Notes: a model not told the origin generated them from the letters alone. Counted from the stretch's first letter, positions 39,801-48,850 are shown. The stretch: 64,000 nt of DNA from Asterias rubens (GCF_902459465.1 NC_047076.1:13896146-13960145), one strand, 5' to 3'. Translations and numbers: made by a program.

Positions 39801-40253
39801 CTACATTATCTCTTGCTTTGAACAATTCTTTAAACCCCAAAAGTGAGATGGGTACAAGTTAGTAATGTTGAGGAAATGGAGAAACTTACCAATAATAGTC
39901 ATGAGTGTTTCATCCAGTAATAGCGCCATGAAGACAGTGAAGAGAAGAACACCCCGAGATCTTCGGAAACTTTTCTTTTTCTTTCCTTCTTGGGACGACC
40001 CATCATCATCTGATGATGATCTTGTAGTTACTAAGACACCTTCTTCCAATGGTTGATCCAAGAAAGAATGTTGTCTTCCTTTTGCTCGGTCCTTTCCCCG
40101 CATTCCCATCACAGCCTGGTTGATAGTAGCACTACCGTTTTGGTTCTGATCGGTACTCTGTGATGATGGAGGACTCCTGGCTTGCTTATCCACTGTGCGA
40201 CGGCGACTTTTATCGTCAACTTGCCTAGGCTCTTGGGTTTCCTTTTCCTTCAT
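27808..40253 (-). CDS. Vesicular monoamine/acetylcholine transporter-like protein (SLC18A family), 15 exons
   Basis: Exons, in transcript order: 40253-39890, 35247-35005, 34530-34395, 33898-33840, 33425-33342, 32915-32820, 31743-31654, 31485-31378, 30810-30709, 30017-29945, 29768-29717, 29587-29524, 29104-28985, 28697-28652, 28000-27808. Phases agree throughout and give 609 residues. The family loads amines or acetylcholine into secretory vesicles in exchange for protons. Evidence: TM1 ALLLDETLMTIIVPVLPDYF (Asp114), a long luminal loop with NNTS and NRST glycosylation motifs, TM2 IGILFASKF with Lys231, EPTLPIWM, FLPSGVSYILSS, TVDSAM with Asp494, RVDARH, FAFCLGFAIGPSVSGF. The TM11 aspartate that I recall as shared by VMAT and VAChT is Thr521 here. 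The 100-residue cytosolic N-terminus is long and charged. VMAT, VAChT or an invertebrate offshoot cannot be told apart. Confidence 0.88.
28040..28651. other. Last intron of the transporter gene, no feature seen
   Basis: AT-rich intron between the exons at 28000 and 28652. The open frame at 28195-28407 on the plus strand has no recognisable content. Confidence 0.5.
29205..29335. mobile_element. Fragment of a family E element
   Basis: Has GGCTGACAACCAATTTCTGC, CTAAGCATG and GTGCTGAGCAAATCC, words typical of the family. The ends are lost. Confidence 0.4.
30185..30385 (+). mobile_element. tRNA-derived SINE, copy 1 (family K)
   Basis: GGGTGTGATCCCTGGCTACG, then GGCACCCTCGAACAAAG and GGGAGACCGCCAAC lead into a tRNA-like core (GGTAGCTCAGTTGGTAGAG ... 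GGTTCGAATTCCAC) ending GTCAATTATTTGTTCAAG. The core matches the tRNA-Lys-like sequence at 21386, with a degraded anticodon arm. Confidence 0.75.
30462..30655 (+). mobile_element. tRNA-derived SINE, copy 2 (family K)
   Basis: A second head-to-tail copy about 280 bp after the first, with the same leader (GGGTGTGATCCCTGGCTAC, GGCACCCCGAACAAAG) and a core GATAGCTAAGTTGGTAGAGC to GGTTCAAATCCAACTC. The tandem arrangement suggests duplication after insertion. Confidence 0.75.
30919..31163. mobile_element. Family E foldback element, full length
   Basis: Inverted ends GGGCCAAATTTCATAGAGCT and AGCTCTATGAAATTGAACCC. The arms continue inward with TAAGCACACAAATTTG/CAAATTTGTGTGCTTA and TGATAAAAACGAGATTACCAA facing TTTGTAATCCTGTTTTTATCA. 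Confidence 0.85.
31711..32059. repeat. 89-bp tandem array that multiplies an exon start and its splice acceptor
   Basis: Copies begin at 31711, 31800, 31889 and 31978. The first includes the true 5' end of the transporter exon 31743-31654. Each further copy repeats the acceptor ATATTTAG plus the first 32-34 coding bases (GPPLGGITYDFL on the minus strand) and about 50 bp of intron. Three decoy acceptors therefore lie upstream of the real exon in the transcript. Confidence 0.9.
32105..32176. repeat. Hairpin with CTCGACGTTTCGAACAGTATAC arms
   Basis: Left arm CTCGACGTTTTGAACAGTAT and its complement on the right, with a 20-25 nt loop around CTCTGCTCGTCTTCCTGAAG. It resembles the hairpin at 11340-11460 and is probably a retroelement end. 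Confidence 0.65.
32320..32672 (-). mobile_element. SINE with tRNA-Leu(CAA)-like head and ATT tail
   Basis: On the minus strand it starts with GTGTCATGGCCGAGTGGTTA, a long-variable-arm tRNA resembling tRNA-Leu, with ATTCAAGTTCTGG at the anticodon and GGGTTCAAATCCCGGTC as T-arm. The body holds TGTCCTTGAGCAAGATACTT, GGTAAATGGGTACCTGC and GTAAAGCGCATTGATACGG, and ends TATTATTATTATTGTTG. Its length of about 350 bp and complete structure suggest a fairly recent insertion into a transporter intron. Confidence 0.85.
33000..33045. repeat. Poly-C/CT low-complexity tract
   Basis: C runs of up to about 14 separated by T (positions 33001-33042). It may be unstable or misassembled. Confidence 0.85.
33484..33674. 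mobile_element. Family E foldback element
   Basis: Ends GGCCTATTTTCATAAAGC and GCTTTATGACATCGGGCCC, with GCTTAGCAGAAATAGGC and TTCTGCTTAGCAGC inside. It lies in a transporter intron. Confidence 0.8.
33949..34136. mobile_element. Family E foldback element
   Basis: Ends CCCCCAATTTCATAAAGCC and GCTTTATGAAATCGGGCC. It is only 50 bp from the exon end at 33898. Confidence 0.82.
34612..34973 (+). mobile_element. Family A MITE, degenerate
   Basis: Starts TTAAAGGGCATTATACTTG and ends ACTTCCTTTAA. The block ACTTGGTGTATCCCAACATATGC appears twice, showing an internal duplication; the inner palindrome is lost. Confidence 0.8.
35248..36972. other. Transporter first intron, proximal part, no clear feature
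   Basis: About 1.7 kb of AT-rich sequence. Open frames here (for example 35644-35886 and 35929-36156) show no recognisable protein motif. Confidence 0.5.
36973..37398. repeat. 213-bp tandem duplication with hammerhead-like motif
   Basis: Two nearly identical 213-bp units, each starting with an AT-dinucleotide run. On the minus strand each holds CTGAAGA, a possible stem GGTCC/GGATC around GGATT, then GAAA (plus-strand 37011-37049 and 37224-37262). The rest is unique-looking, with a GGGGGAAAGGGATTAAGG tract. Confidence 0.85.
37770..38157 (+). mobile_element. Family A MITE
   Basis: Starts TTAAGACACTGGACAC, ends TTGTCCAGTGCTTTAA, inner palindrome GGGACCTCA/TGAGGTCTC kept. Confidence 0.9.
38485..38640. 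repeat. Diverged tandem duplication, about 85 bp
   Basis: AGACAATCATAAAATGGCCTG...CACACAAGTT and AGACAATCATAAGTTGGCCTA...CGCACAAGTT follow each other, both continuing to a GGGGAAAAT/GGAGAAAAT block. Confidence 0.6.
39354..39718 (+). mobile_element. Family A MITE next to a SINE tail
   Basis: Starts TTAAAGACAATGGACACC, ends GTGTCCACTGCCTTTA. The preceding GGCGCCTTGAGGCTTTC...CTATAAATATTG looks like the 3' part of a tRNA-derived SINE. It lies 172 bp from the first transporter exon. Confidence 0.88.
39890..40253 (-). CDS. First coding exon of the SLC18A-like gene
   Basis: ATG at 40253-40251. It encodes about 100 hydrophilic residues rich in Arg, Lys, Ser, Gln and Asp (includes SSSDDDGSSQEGKKKKSFRRSR) followed by most of TM1 (GVLLFTVFMALLLDETLMTII). 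The donor is G|GTAAG at 39889. The first intron is 4.6 kb. I saw no TATA box upstream that I would trust. Confidence 0.8.
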
Positions 40254-41111
40254 CGTGATCGTCGCTATAAATATTTTTGAGTCACACCCGAATGATGTAC
40301 TTTAAAATTGAAACCGACAGCTAAAGGGTTGTTGGCCAGTGATCAAGACTACACGAGATACCAAAAACACAGCCGGGCGCTTTAGAAGTTTCCGAGCTGC
40401 TGTGCGCGTGTTCAACGTATACGATGTACCCACACGCCAACGATAGCTTAATGTAAAGAATCACAGTTCATAGCGGTCAACTTGACTCGCTCTAACGTCA
40501 CTACACCCAGCTGTGATTGGTTGATTGCTAGAACCAAACGCTGCAATTGGATTATCGAAAATGACACTATGCTAATTGCAACAAGATGCTCTTATGTCTA
40601 TATTTGCTTTTTAATATATTTTATACAGTAATACAATAAAATGAATTCTGCTCCGTGGCTGTATGCGTGCCTGTATGCGTTTTGAAGGCGTCAAAATCTT
40701 AAGCAAATATGTTTTTAACACCTCCGCATAATAGCACAGTTACTGGACGGATTTTCCGGCACCATTTCGTAATAAAACCCATACAAAGTCAAAGTTCTAA
40801 TCAAGTGTATGATCCCTGGCTTAAATAGCTGGCCGATATTTGTTTTTATAACCCCATTACAAGTTCTAACCAACCCATTTTCAAACACCCCCGCTCGTTT
40901 TGTTATTTGTTGGGGTACTACCCACCCCGCCCCCGCCAGAATACAAGACTCATTGTTGCCGTTCACACCTTGCAAGAGACTAGGTCGGATTATATCGGTG
41001 ATATGTTATTATTTGAACGACTTGTTATCAGTTTTATCAACTTTCAACAAGGGTTATCAATCATGTAGAAATGTTCCCTCAGTTTCCTCGATGGCCATTT
41101 ATTTACTTTTC

Positions 41112-41503
41112 TTAAAGGCACTGGACACTATAGGTTATTACTCAAAATAATTGTTGAGAAATTGTTTACTTGGTAACGAGCAATGGTGAGTTGTTGATAG
41201 TATAAAACATTGTGAGAAACGGCTCCCCTCTGAAGTAACGTATAGTTTTTGAGAAAGAATCAATTTCTCACTGAAGTATTTTTTATTGAATTCGACACCT
41301 CAGCCGAGCTCTCGAATTTAATGCATCTGAAAGCACACAACCTTTGCGACAAGGGTGTTTTGTTTCATCCATTATTCTCTCGCAACTTCGATGACCAATT
41401 GAGTTCAAATTTGCACAGGTTTGATATTTTATGCATAGATAAACCACAAACCAAGTGAGAGGAAAAGTCTTTGACAATTACCAAAGGTGGCCAGTGCATT
41501 TAA
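41112..41503 (-). mobile_element. Family A MITE
   Basis: Left TTAAAGGCACTGGACACTA, right GGCCAGTGCATTTAA; about 390 bp, reverse orientation. Confidence 0.9.
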
Positions 41504-41716
41504 TATGGTACTTTTCTTTTTCTTGTATTTTATTAAACAGAATGCTTCTCGTCAAACAACCACAGCCGGTAGACGAAACACCACTTCTGTAAATATTGGT
41601 GTATGGATTGTCAAAACAAATATGGCAGCAAGTAAAAATTGTCACCAATCGAGGTCAATAATCTTCAGCATATCTTCACCTTGGTACAGAACAGCGCCCC
41701 ATAAACCAAACCATAA

Positions 41717-42045
41717 GGTGAGTTATCAAATATTCAAAATCCTTGGAAATCATCCATCTATTATGGTCTTTACTTTCAGGTGAACTCCCCTTAAAAGTGC
41801 TCTGTTACAGTATTTTTCAGTATAATATTCAAATATTTGCAAGAATTGAGGTTGTTTTTCATCATTTCAAGATTTTGTTTTGAGTTATCAAACATTCAAA
41901 ATGCTTGGAAATCTTCCATCTTTTTGTGGTCTTTACTTTCTGTTGAACTCCCTTTGAAGTGCTTTGTTACACCAGTGTTTTACAGAATAGTATACAAATA
42001 TTTGCGCGAATTGCGGTCGTTTTTCATCATTTCAATATCATTATA
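41717..42045. repeat. Diverged tandem duplication, about 165 bp
   Basis: GAGTTATCAAATATTCAAAAT to TTTTTCATCATTTCAAG is followed by a second copy starting GAGTTATCAAACATTCAAAAT. Differences throughout show that it is old. Confidence 0.75.
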
Positions 42046-42336
42046 ACAATGTTAACGATGTTAACGAGCATAGATAAAGTAAGGTATACATAACATAGTT
42101 TATTTCAAGTCTATAGAAATGTAAAGCTGACAAAAAATCTTACACTGTGATGTATACAGAAGAGACAACTACCGGCACATGAATCCGAACCAAGAAGTAC
42201 AATCAACACTTGGGTGTTCGGTAACCGGCACTGTTTGTGTACATGTACTTTGTTGGTCATATGATATGAACTGTCGTTGATAGATATGAATATTCATTCG
42301 TCACGATTGTGGGGTTTCATTCCAACACACTTGTAC

Positions 42337-42701
42337 TTAAAGACAACTATTGGTAATTGTCAAAGACCAGTCTTCTGACTTGGTTTATCTCAACATATGC
42401 TTAATATAACAAACCTGTGAAAATTTGAGCTCGATTGGTCGTCGGAGTTGCGAGATATTAATGAAAGAAAAAAACACCATTGTCAGACGAAGTTGTGTAC
42501 TTTCAGATGCTTGATTTCGAGACCTCAAACTCTAAACTTGAGGTCTCGAAATCAAATTCGTGGAAGAAACTACGTTATTTCAGAGGGAGCCGTTTCTCAC
42601 AATGTTTTATACTATCAACCTCTCCCCATTACTTGTTACCAAATGAGGTTTTATGCTGATAATTATTTTGAGTAATTACCAATAGTGTCCACTGCCTTTA
42701 A
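42337..42701 (+). mobile_element. Family A MITE
   Basis: Starts TTAAAGACAACTATTGG (a few bases missing in the terminal repeat), ends GTGTCCACTGCCTTTAA, inner palindrome GAGACCTCA/TGAGGTCTC intact. Confidence 0.9.
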
Positions 42702-43278
42702 CGACAGTAAGGGTCTCATGTCATACCCAGCCATTTATTGCTACAAACAAATTGCAATAATTTGACTTTTGAAACTGTTATCAATCAAACATGAACATGT
42801 CCCTTAGAAACATTGTGCCTACTTTTTATGTCAGTCAACGATTTTGTTTGTTTCTGAAGAATGTAAATATAATGTCAGATTTCAAATGTTGGAGCGACAT
42901 TACTTGTTTCAGGTCATCTTGTTAAAGTTCACAATCTTAACACATTATTAACACCTTCAATCGCAAGCAAAAATTTCATATTATCCAAAGAAGTGGAACT
43001 GATTTTCCAAACAACTTCTCACACAACTATGAAAAACCACATGACATGTTTTTATATTTTTTAACTGTCAGATTTAATTTGTTGTATTGAACATGCAAAT
43101 GTCATCATTCTGCTAAAAAATAATTGCCGGATGTTGTCTTTTAAAAATAGACATCATTATATTAATACCAGGAAAGTGTATAAAAATATCATTAACTTTA
43201 AATTCTGGAAGTTTTAAGTACACTTAAAGGTTTTTAAAACAGCACTGCTATAGAGCTTTACTAACCAAACTTTAGTTC

Positions 43279-43699
43279 TTAAAGAATCTGGGTACTTTTT
43301 GAAGGTCACAGAACACAATGTCCACAGATTTACATTAAACTCACACAGCTTTAAGATAATGAAAGCTTCCCGTAAAATATTACTTGCTGAGGTGCTGTAG
43401 TTTTGCGCCTTGAACACCCAGCATATGTGTGGATATGTGCGCATTCCAAGTCTTATTATTATTATTATTATCGTTATTAGTTTTTGAGAAATAAGTAAAA
43501 CAAGTCGCAAATATAACTGTTGTCTAGGTGAGACAATAAAACATATTTTCATGACATTGTTCTACTCTATTCTCTAAAACTACATCACCTCATCAAGTAA
43601 TATTGAAAGGTAAGCTTTCTACTACCATCATCTTCAAACTGTGTAAGTTTAATTTAAATCTGTGGACATTGTGTTACAAAAAGTACCCAAATCCTTTAA
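43279..43699. mobile_element. Family D element, full length with inverted arms
   Basis: Ends TTAAAGAATCTGGGTACTTT and AAAGTACCCAAATCCTTTAA. The arms continue inward with CACAATGTCCACAGATTTA and its complement, and AAGCTTCC/GGTAAGCTT. The loop contains a GCGCCTTGAACACCCAGC and ATT-repeat stretch (about 43408-43475) that looks like a captured SINE tail. Confidence 0.88.
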
Positions 43700-44250
43700 C
43701 CCGAACCTGCATGTGAAATTATGTAAAAACATGAATATTGACAAAGATTGAAAAATAATATGATTTTACCTGAACCAAATGGTTTATAAAATCTAAATAC
43801 AGTAATGCTTATTATTTACAATATGTACAGGTCCCTAGTTGCACATGAGAAGTCAGACCGATCTCTTAAAATGTGGGGTGTTGTGTTAATTAGTTTGACA
43901 CTAAAAAGATGTTGCAAACTGCTTGCCAACCAAAAGGATTAATGGTAAAATTGCAACAACAAAAAACAGTTAACGGCCTGGCATTTTGGCTCTAACAGGG
44001 TCTTTTTCCAAGGCTTAATGACAACACAACAAACATGGACAGATATACTAGTGTTACACCAGTTTGTGAGTTCATTTGTGTTGTCATTTCGACTTTAAAA
44101 TAATGTTTGTTTTACTTTCAATTTACTCTGAATGGATATATGCACATACAAAATCAAAATGCTTTATTACATAACATGTGATATATGATTCCAATTGTAT
44201 CTACAATAGCCTCACATCGCGCTGAAACATACAGTTACAAAAAACAACAA

Positions 44251-44650
44251 TTAAAGGAACACGCTGCCTTGGATTGGTTGAGTTGGTATTTGAAAAGCAG
44301 TTGTAACTGTTTGTTATAAAATGCATATGATTGGAAAGATGTTTTAAAAGTAAAATACAATGATCCACACAAATATGCCTCGAAATTGCGTGGTTTTCCT
44401 TTTACCTCGTCGACTAACACGGTCGGCCATTTATAGGAGTCAAAATTTTGACTCCCATAAATGGTCGACCGTGTTAGTTCGCAAAGCAAAAGGAAAACCA
44501 TGCAATTTCAAGGCATATTTGTGTGGATCATTGTATTTTACTTTTAAAACATCTTTCCAACCATGTGCATTTCACAACAAACGGTTACAAACGCTTTTTA
44601 TAGACCAACTCGTCCGATCCAAGGCCATCCAAGGCAACGAGTTCCTGTAA
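44251..44650. mobile_element. Family B element, large palindrome with arms of about 195 bp
   Basis: Starts TTAAAGGAACACGCTGCC; the second half is its inverted copy, ending AAGGCAACGAGTTCCTGTAA. The centre is GTCAAAATTTTGAC near 44447. The arms carry TGCGTGGTTTTCCTTTTACC and ACTAACACGGTCGGCCATTTA and their complements. The arms differ by substitutions, so the palindrome is not perfect. Confidence 0.9.
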
Positions 44651-45104
44651 AAAAATAAAACACCAATTCAATCATAAATGGCTTTTAAAAAAAAGATATT
44701 TTAAATTATTGTTCTCTAAAATACATTTAGGATAATCCACAGGGAGTCATGTTGACCCAGACTCACAAACAGTATGTACAAATCACAAAACCAGATGGTT
44801 AAAACAAAATTGTAAACATAAACACTATAACTTTTTTCAACAAATTCAGAATTCCAAGGAAACGGATATGAAACAAATCGATTTAAAACCAGCTTATGTT
44901 TTCACGTCATTTGGTTCCTGTCAATAACCATTGCCTATCTGGATTTGTGTGAAAATCTTCAATACTTTTAATGCAAAAAATGCCCACAACAGACCAGCAG
45001 ACTGTTTTATATAACACCCAAGCAGATCCTTGCCATTTGATTGGAGGATTGTCCGTCACGTGATAGCAAATAAAAGTACCATTGCACGCTGAGTCACTCG
45101 CCGT

Positions 45105-45189
45105 GCTTTTTCGTTCCATCCGAAAAGTACCATTGCACGCTGGCACGCTGCAAGCGTGCAATGGTACTTTTCGGATGGAACGAAAAAGC
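45105..45189. repeat. Perfect 37-bp inverted repeat with 11-nt loop
   Basis: Left arm 45105-45141 (GCTTTTTCGTTCC...CACGCT) is exactly complementary to 45153-45189. A further direct copy of AAAAGTACCATTGCACGCT lies just upstream at about 45073. Confidence 0.92.
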
Positions 45190-45344
45190 TGAGTAAAAAC
45201 ATCACTGCGTGCGCGTGTCTTTGGTAACGCAGCAGGTGTTACTGCAAGAAGGCATAGTAAAATTACTAGCATTCGGCTTCTACAGTTGAAATTGTTTGTT
45301 TTGAAAGTTGTTTCTTTCAATCAAAATGACAAAGTTCTACTTGG

Positions 45345-45535
45345 ATGTTATATAAAACAAATAATGAATGTTTTTCATTCGTGCAATGGTGCGAATATGT
45401 TCATTCGTTGAAAGCTGGAATGTTCCATTCAACTCGGCTCCGCCTCGTTGAATAGAACATTCCATCTTTCAACTCATGAACATCTTCGCACCATTGCACT
45501 CATAAACATTCATTATGTGTATATTATTTACTGGC
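45345..45535. mobile_element. Foldback element (family G)
   Basis: Opens ATAAAACAAATAATGAATG; inverted arms include CATTCGTGCAATGGTGCGAA facing TTCGCACCATTGCAC, and AAGCTGGAATGTTC facing GAACATTCCATC, around a loop CAACTCGGCTCCGCCTCG. The opening and a similar loop recur at 59013-59195. Confidence 0.7.
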
Positions 45536-45789
45536 AAAAGTCAAACTGTCTTGCAACAAAGTTGTTTGGCGCACAATCTCTGACACCCAAGGTTTTTCAA
45601 GAAAATGTGAAAATAAACAAATATTCTCTGTGTTTACAGTGAGACTTTCTCTTTTAATAACTTAGTTAGGTGATTTAACTTCAAGTACATGCTAATCCTC
45701 CAATCAGATTTGCAGAATGGAGTAGCGATAAAAACCTGTATTGCACAGCTAATAACACTACCTGCGTCTTGTGTGTTCTATGTCACACG

Positions 45790-45965
45790 CCAAGTTTGCT
45801 TGAAGATAAATACGATATCACACACGCCCTCGTGGAAATACGGAAAATATAGCGCGTCTGCGTCCCATGTCCAACTCGCTTTGACCTTGTTGGATATGGG
45901 ATGCAGAAGCGCTACATTTGTCCGTATTCCACTCGCGCTTGTGTGATAACTTGTTATATATGATG
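45790..45965. repeat. Foldback sequence adjoining the TMEM98 stop
   Basis: Imperfect arms: TATCACACACGCCCTCGTGG facing CCACTCGCGCTTGTGTGATA, ATACGGAAAATATAGCGCG facing CGCTACATTTGTCCGTAT, and CCCATGTCCAA facing TTGGATATGGG. It ends 4 bp from the TMEM98 stop codon. Confidence 0.75.
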
Positions 45966-45968
45966 AAG

Positions 45969-48179
45969 TTAAGCTGAGTTTGGGGCACAAGCAATATCCG
46001 ACTTCCTTTGGTCTATATCTTCCTGTAGCATAGGTTGATATGCACTCTCAGTAGCTGAAGAGATTGAGCCTGCGTTAGAGTCTATCTCACTGGCTAACGA
46101 GATCTCTCGTAAGATTTGAAGATGTTGCTCCATTTCTGCTAAGGAGCCATTGATCCAATTATCCATATTAGGGAGACAGCATGCACGCTTGGTTGCAACA
46201 GCAAGGCGGTCTAGAGCAAGTAACAAGGCCGCTGACCTAAGAATTGGAAATCAGATTATTTCATTTGTTAGTCCACTACAAGGTGGGTTCAAATCCCAGC
46301 CGTGACACTGTGTCCTTAAGCAAAACATTTAACCATTGCTTCGTCCTGAGGATGGGACGTAAAGCCATACGTCCCATGTGTTGTGCAACGCAAGTTTGAG
46401 TACCTTGTTGGTAGATATGTACGCTATATATGACTTCAATATTATTATCAGAAGGAAAAATCAAGCAGAATTTAGTTAATGTTTTACCCTTACACACCTA
46501 TGCGTAATGAAACTGAAAAGCACTGTAAATACTGTTAAAAAAAGTTTACATCAACTCGGGTTGGATTTGAACCCACAACCTTTGCATTGCTAGAGCAGAT
46601 GTCTTACCATTAGACAACCCAGCTAGCCCGGTGGCTAGAGGCAGTTTAAATCCTATGTGATAGCAGCGTGTATTTAGAATTTTATGTTTGAGAACTCATA
46701 TTGATAATGTGATCATGAAACTAACTACATGAAACTCACCTAGCTTCGATAAGCTTTGGATCCAATGGTGGGTACATAGACCTTACAACTTCATCCACTC
46801 TAAGATTTAAAAAACACAAGTCACAAAGTCATAAACACAGTCTTCCTTAGTTGTATAAATAAGGGGGGGGACATGCCTCCCCTTCCCAAATCGATGTCTG
46901 TGCACCCCTTTCCTCTGGGCCACCCATTTTAACCTTGATTTTTATACTTGAGTAAGATTATCTTACAACAATTGTATACCACATAACAAGAGGGCTGAAA
47001 GAGAGATCCTTCTGGCCAATTCAAACCGAAACTTCAATTTTAATTGGCCAGAAGTGCCCCCTATAAAAACTTGTACACCGTTGTTCCCCTACACTTTTAC
47101 CCTAGTTTTGGTGCTGTACTTGCCAATAAATAACAGACAGTAATTCAACGTCTAAAAAAGGAATCATTTAAAGAAACATTTCTTGGCTTACCTTGGGCTT
47201 ATCCTCTTGGCACAAACTACAATGTCATTTAGTCTGTTTGATGACTTAAAAGATGCAACATTCCCCATCGTTACAGCAACCAGCTTTTCAGTCAGGCTAT
47301 GGCATATTTTCAGGATCACTATACAGTGTGGTATCACACCGCTGAAAAAAATACCCAGAAAATGTAGATTATTCATCAGGCAAAGTTGATTTTGTGTTTA
47401 AAAAGAGGGTTCTTGGTAGAATATAAGTTGTCTTCTGATTTGCTGATAAACAATTGATTCGTAATTAAAATTCGTACAATAATTGATTCAACAATAGAGT
47501 TATATTATCTTACCTTGCTTCATCAGACCATTTGTCTTCCAGAAACTCATCAATGTTTGTATTCCAACAAACATCGTTCAATTCTACTTCATAGTCTTCA
47601 TTTGGAAGCTCGGCATGACTGACTAGAGTCACATTACTTGATCTAGAATAAACCAAATTAATAACAATTATTAATCAAGATGATCAATATTAACTCAATG
47701 CCAACTATGATTGGCTTTGAATCCACGCCTTCAGATTCGGCTCCAGGCTCCGTCCTCACGTCTTAAGCACGTACGCAAAGTACGTGCTATATTGTCAAAT
47801 CAGCCCTGGGGCCAAGCTAGCCTATGTAAGAATTTGAGGCATGGTGGCAGGGTTTGCCTTTGACTGGTCCAGTCCTCAGGTGGTTTAACTGTCATTTAGC
47901 CAGAGAGCCACTATTAAGGGAGAAGACTGGCTAGTTTCAGTGGTACATTATTTATGATGATCACCTCTTAGTCTTAGCCTGAAACATTCTGTATTTAGAA
48001 GCATACTCAATTAAATGTATTTAAACAAGTAATATTTCTTACCTCTGGTGGATCTTATCTTTAAGTGTAAGGTCAAACATGCGACAATGACGATAGCGGC
48101 AGATGACCACAAGAACACAAACAGATGCCAAAAAGAGGAGTGATAAAATCGCGATACAAACTACCACAATGATCTCCAT
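45969..48179 (-). CDS. TMEM98: TMEM98, single-pass membrane protein, 5 exons
   Basis: Exons: 48179-48043, 47642-47514, 47341-47192, 46799-46740, 46236-45969 (TAA at 45971-45969). All splice phases are 2 and give 247 residues, slightly longer than the 226 I recall for the human protein. Residues 1-28 (MEIIVVVCIAILSLLFLASV...) form one membrane segment, followed by CRYRHCR. The soluble part carries HCIVILKICHSLTEKLVAVTMG, IVVCAKRISPRVDEVV, SMYPPLDPKLIEAR, and RACCLPNMDNWINGSLAEMEQHL, all close to TMEM98. In vertebrates it is a membrane protein linked to MYRF self-cleavage in oligodendrocytes and to eye size; the role in an invertebrate is unknown. The C-terminus after LASEIDSNAG is not conserved as far as I can tell. 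Confidence 0.93.
46270..46450 (+). mobile_element. SINE-like repeat in a TMEM98 intron
   Basis: Starts with a T-arm-like GGTGGGTTCAAATCCCAGCC, then GTGTCCTTAAGCAAAACATTTAACC, GGATGGGACGTAAAGCC, TACCTTGTTGGTAGATATG and an ATT end. It is the better preserved relative of 14647-14930. Confidence 0.7.
46528..46650 (-). mobile_element. Family T tRNA-like repeat, reverse, partial
   Basis: AACTCGGGTTGGATTTGAACCC and TGTCTTACCATTAGACAACCC are the complement of the T-arm and D-arm seen at 9275. One terminal inverted repeat is not evident. Confidence 0.65.
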
Positions 48180-48514
48180 TTTCAGCAAGAAACAAACTTT
48201 GTTCTCATGTTACAGAAAATAGCAGTTCACTCGGCTCTTCTTACATCAGCAGAAGAGCAGCCATGTTCTGTCAGCAACTAATTCAAATGAAAATGGGGAA
48301 AATGAGGGAAAAATTCAGAATAAATATGCTCTGCTTGATTGATTGCACAAACCTCCATGTACTTTTACTTAGGGAGTACATTTGTTCATCCTATTCCTAC
48401 CTATTACAATAATGGCATATTTAAGGCTCTCTTTTGTCTTTTTGACATTTAAATAAGTCAATCAATCATTCATAGTCCACGTTGCCATGATGGCCCGGAC
48501 GGAGGCTGGTCATC

Positions 48515-48605
48515 TCGCCACCTAGCAAGCTCGCCACCAACAAAGTCGCCCCCTGACAACGCGCCCCAAGCCAATGTCGCCCCTGCTAGCAAAGTCGCCC
48601 CCAGA
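48515..48605. repeat. CGCCCC-rich short repeats
   Basis: Repeated words CTCGCCACC, AAAGTCGCCCCC and GCGCCCC within 90 bp, next to the family H element, which ends in GGCGCCACC itself. Confidence 0.6.
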
Positions 48606-48627
48606 AAATAATTCAGGATTCTTTTGG

Positions 48628-48780
48628 CAATATAATGGGATAACTTTCCGTATGGCGCCACCACTTTTTCACTCATTTTTACAAAAAGGGATTTATCATT
48701 GAGGTAAATAAGATACTATATTATTTCATATCGGATGAAAAAGTGGTGGCGCCATACGGAAACTTTTCCATATAATGGCT
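48628..48780. mobile_element. Family H MITE, long terminal inverted repeats
   Basis: Arms of about 43 bp: GGATAACTTTCCGTATGGCG, continuing CCACCACTTTTTCA, and the complement at 48736-48780. The middle is AT-rich (TTGAGGTAAATAAGATACTA). A second copy is at 50451-50574 and a single arm at about 27085-27143. Confidence 0.85.
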
Positions 48781-48796
48781 TATTATTGTATTGGAA

Positions 48797-48850
48797 AGGG
48801 AAAGGGTTAGGGTTAGGCCTTATACTATAGGTTAGGGTTAGGGTAAAAGT
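48797..48850 (+). repeat. Interstitial telomere-like TTAGGG repeats
   Basis: GGGTTAGGGTTAGG, then about 12 bp of other sequence, then GGTTAGGGTTAGGGTAAAAG. The motif equals the canonical metazoan telomere repeat. It is short and imperfect. Confidence 0.8.

Larger units (their letters stand above)
40254..45968. other. Intergenic region between the SLC18A-like and TMEM98 genes
   Basis: Upstream flank of the transporter and downstream flank of TMEM98. No exon found. It is filled by family A copies, a family B palindrome, a family D copy and several hairpins, each listed separately. Confidence 0.6.
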
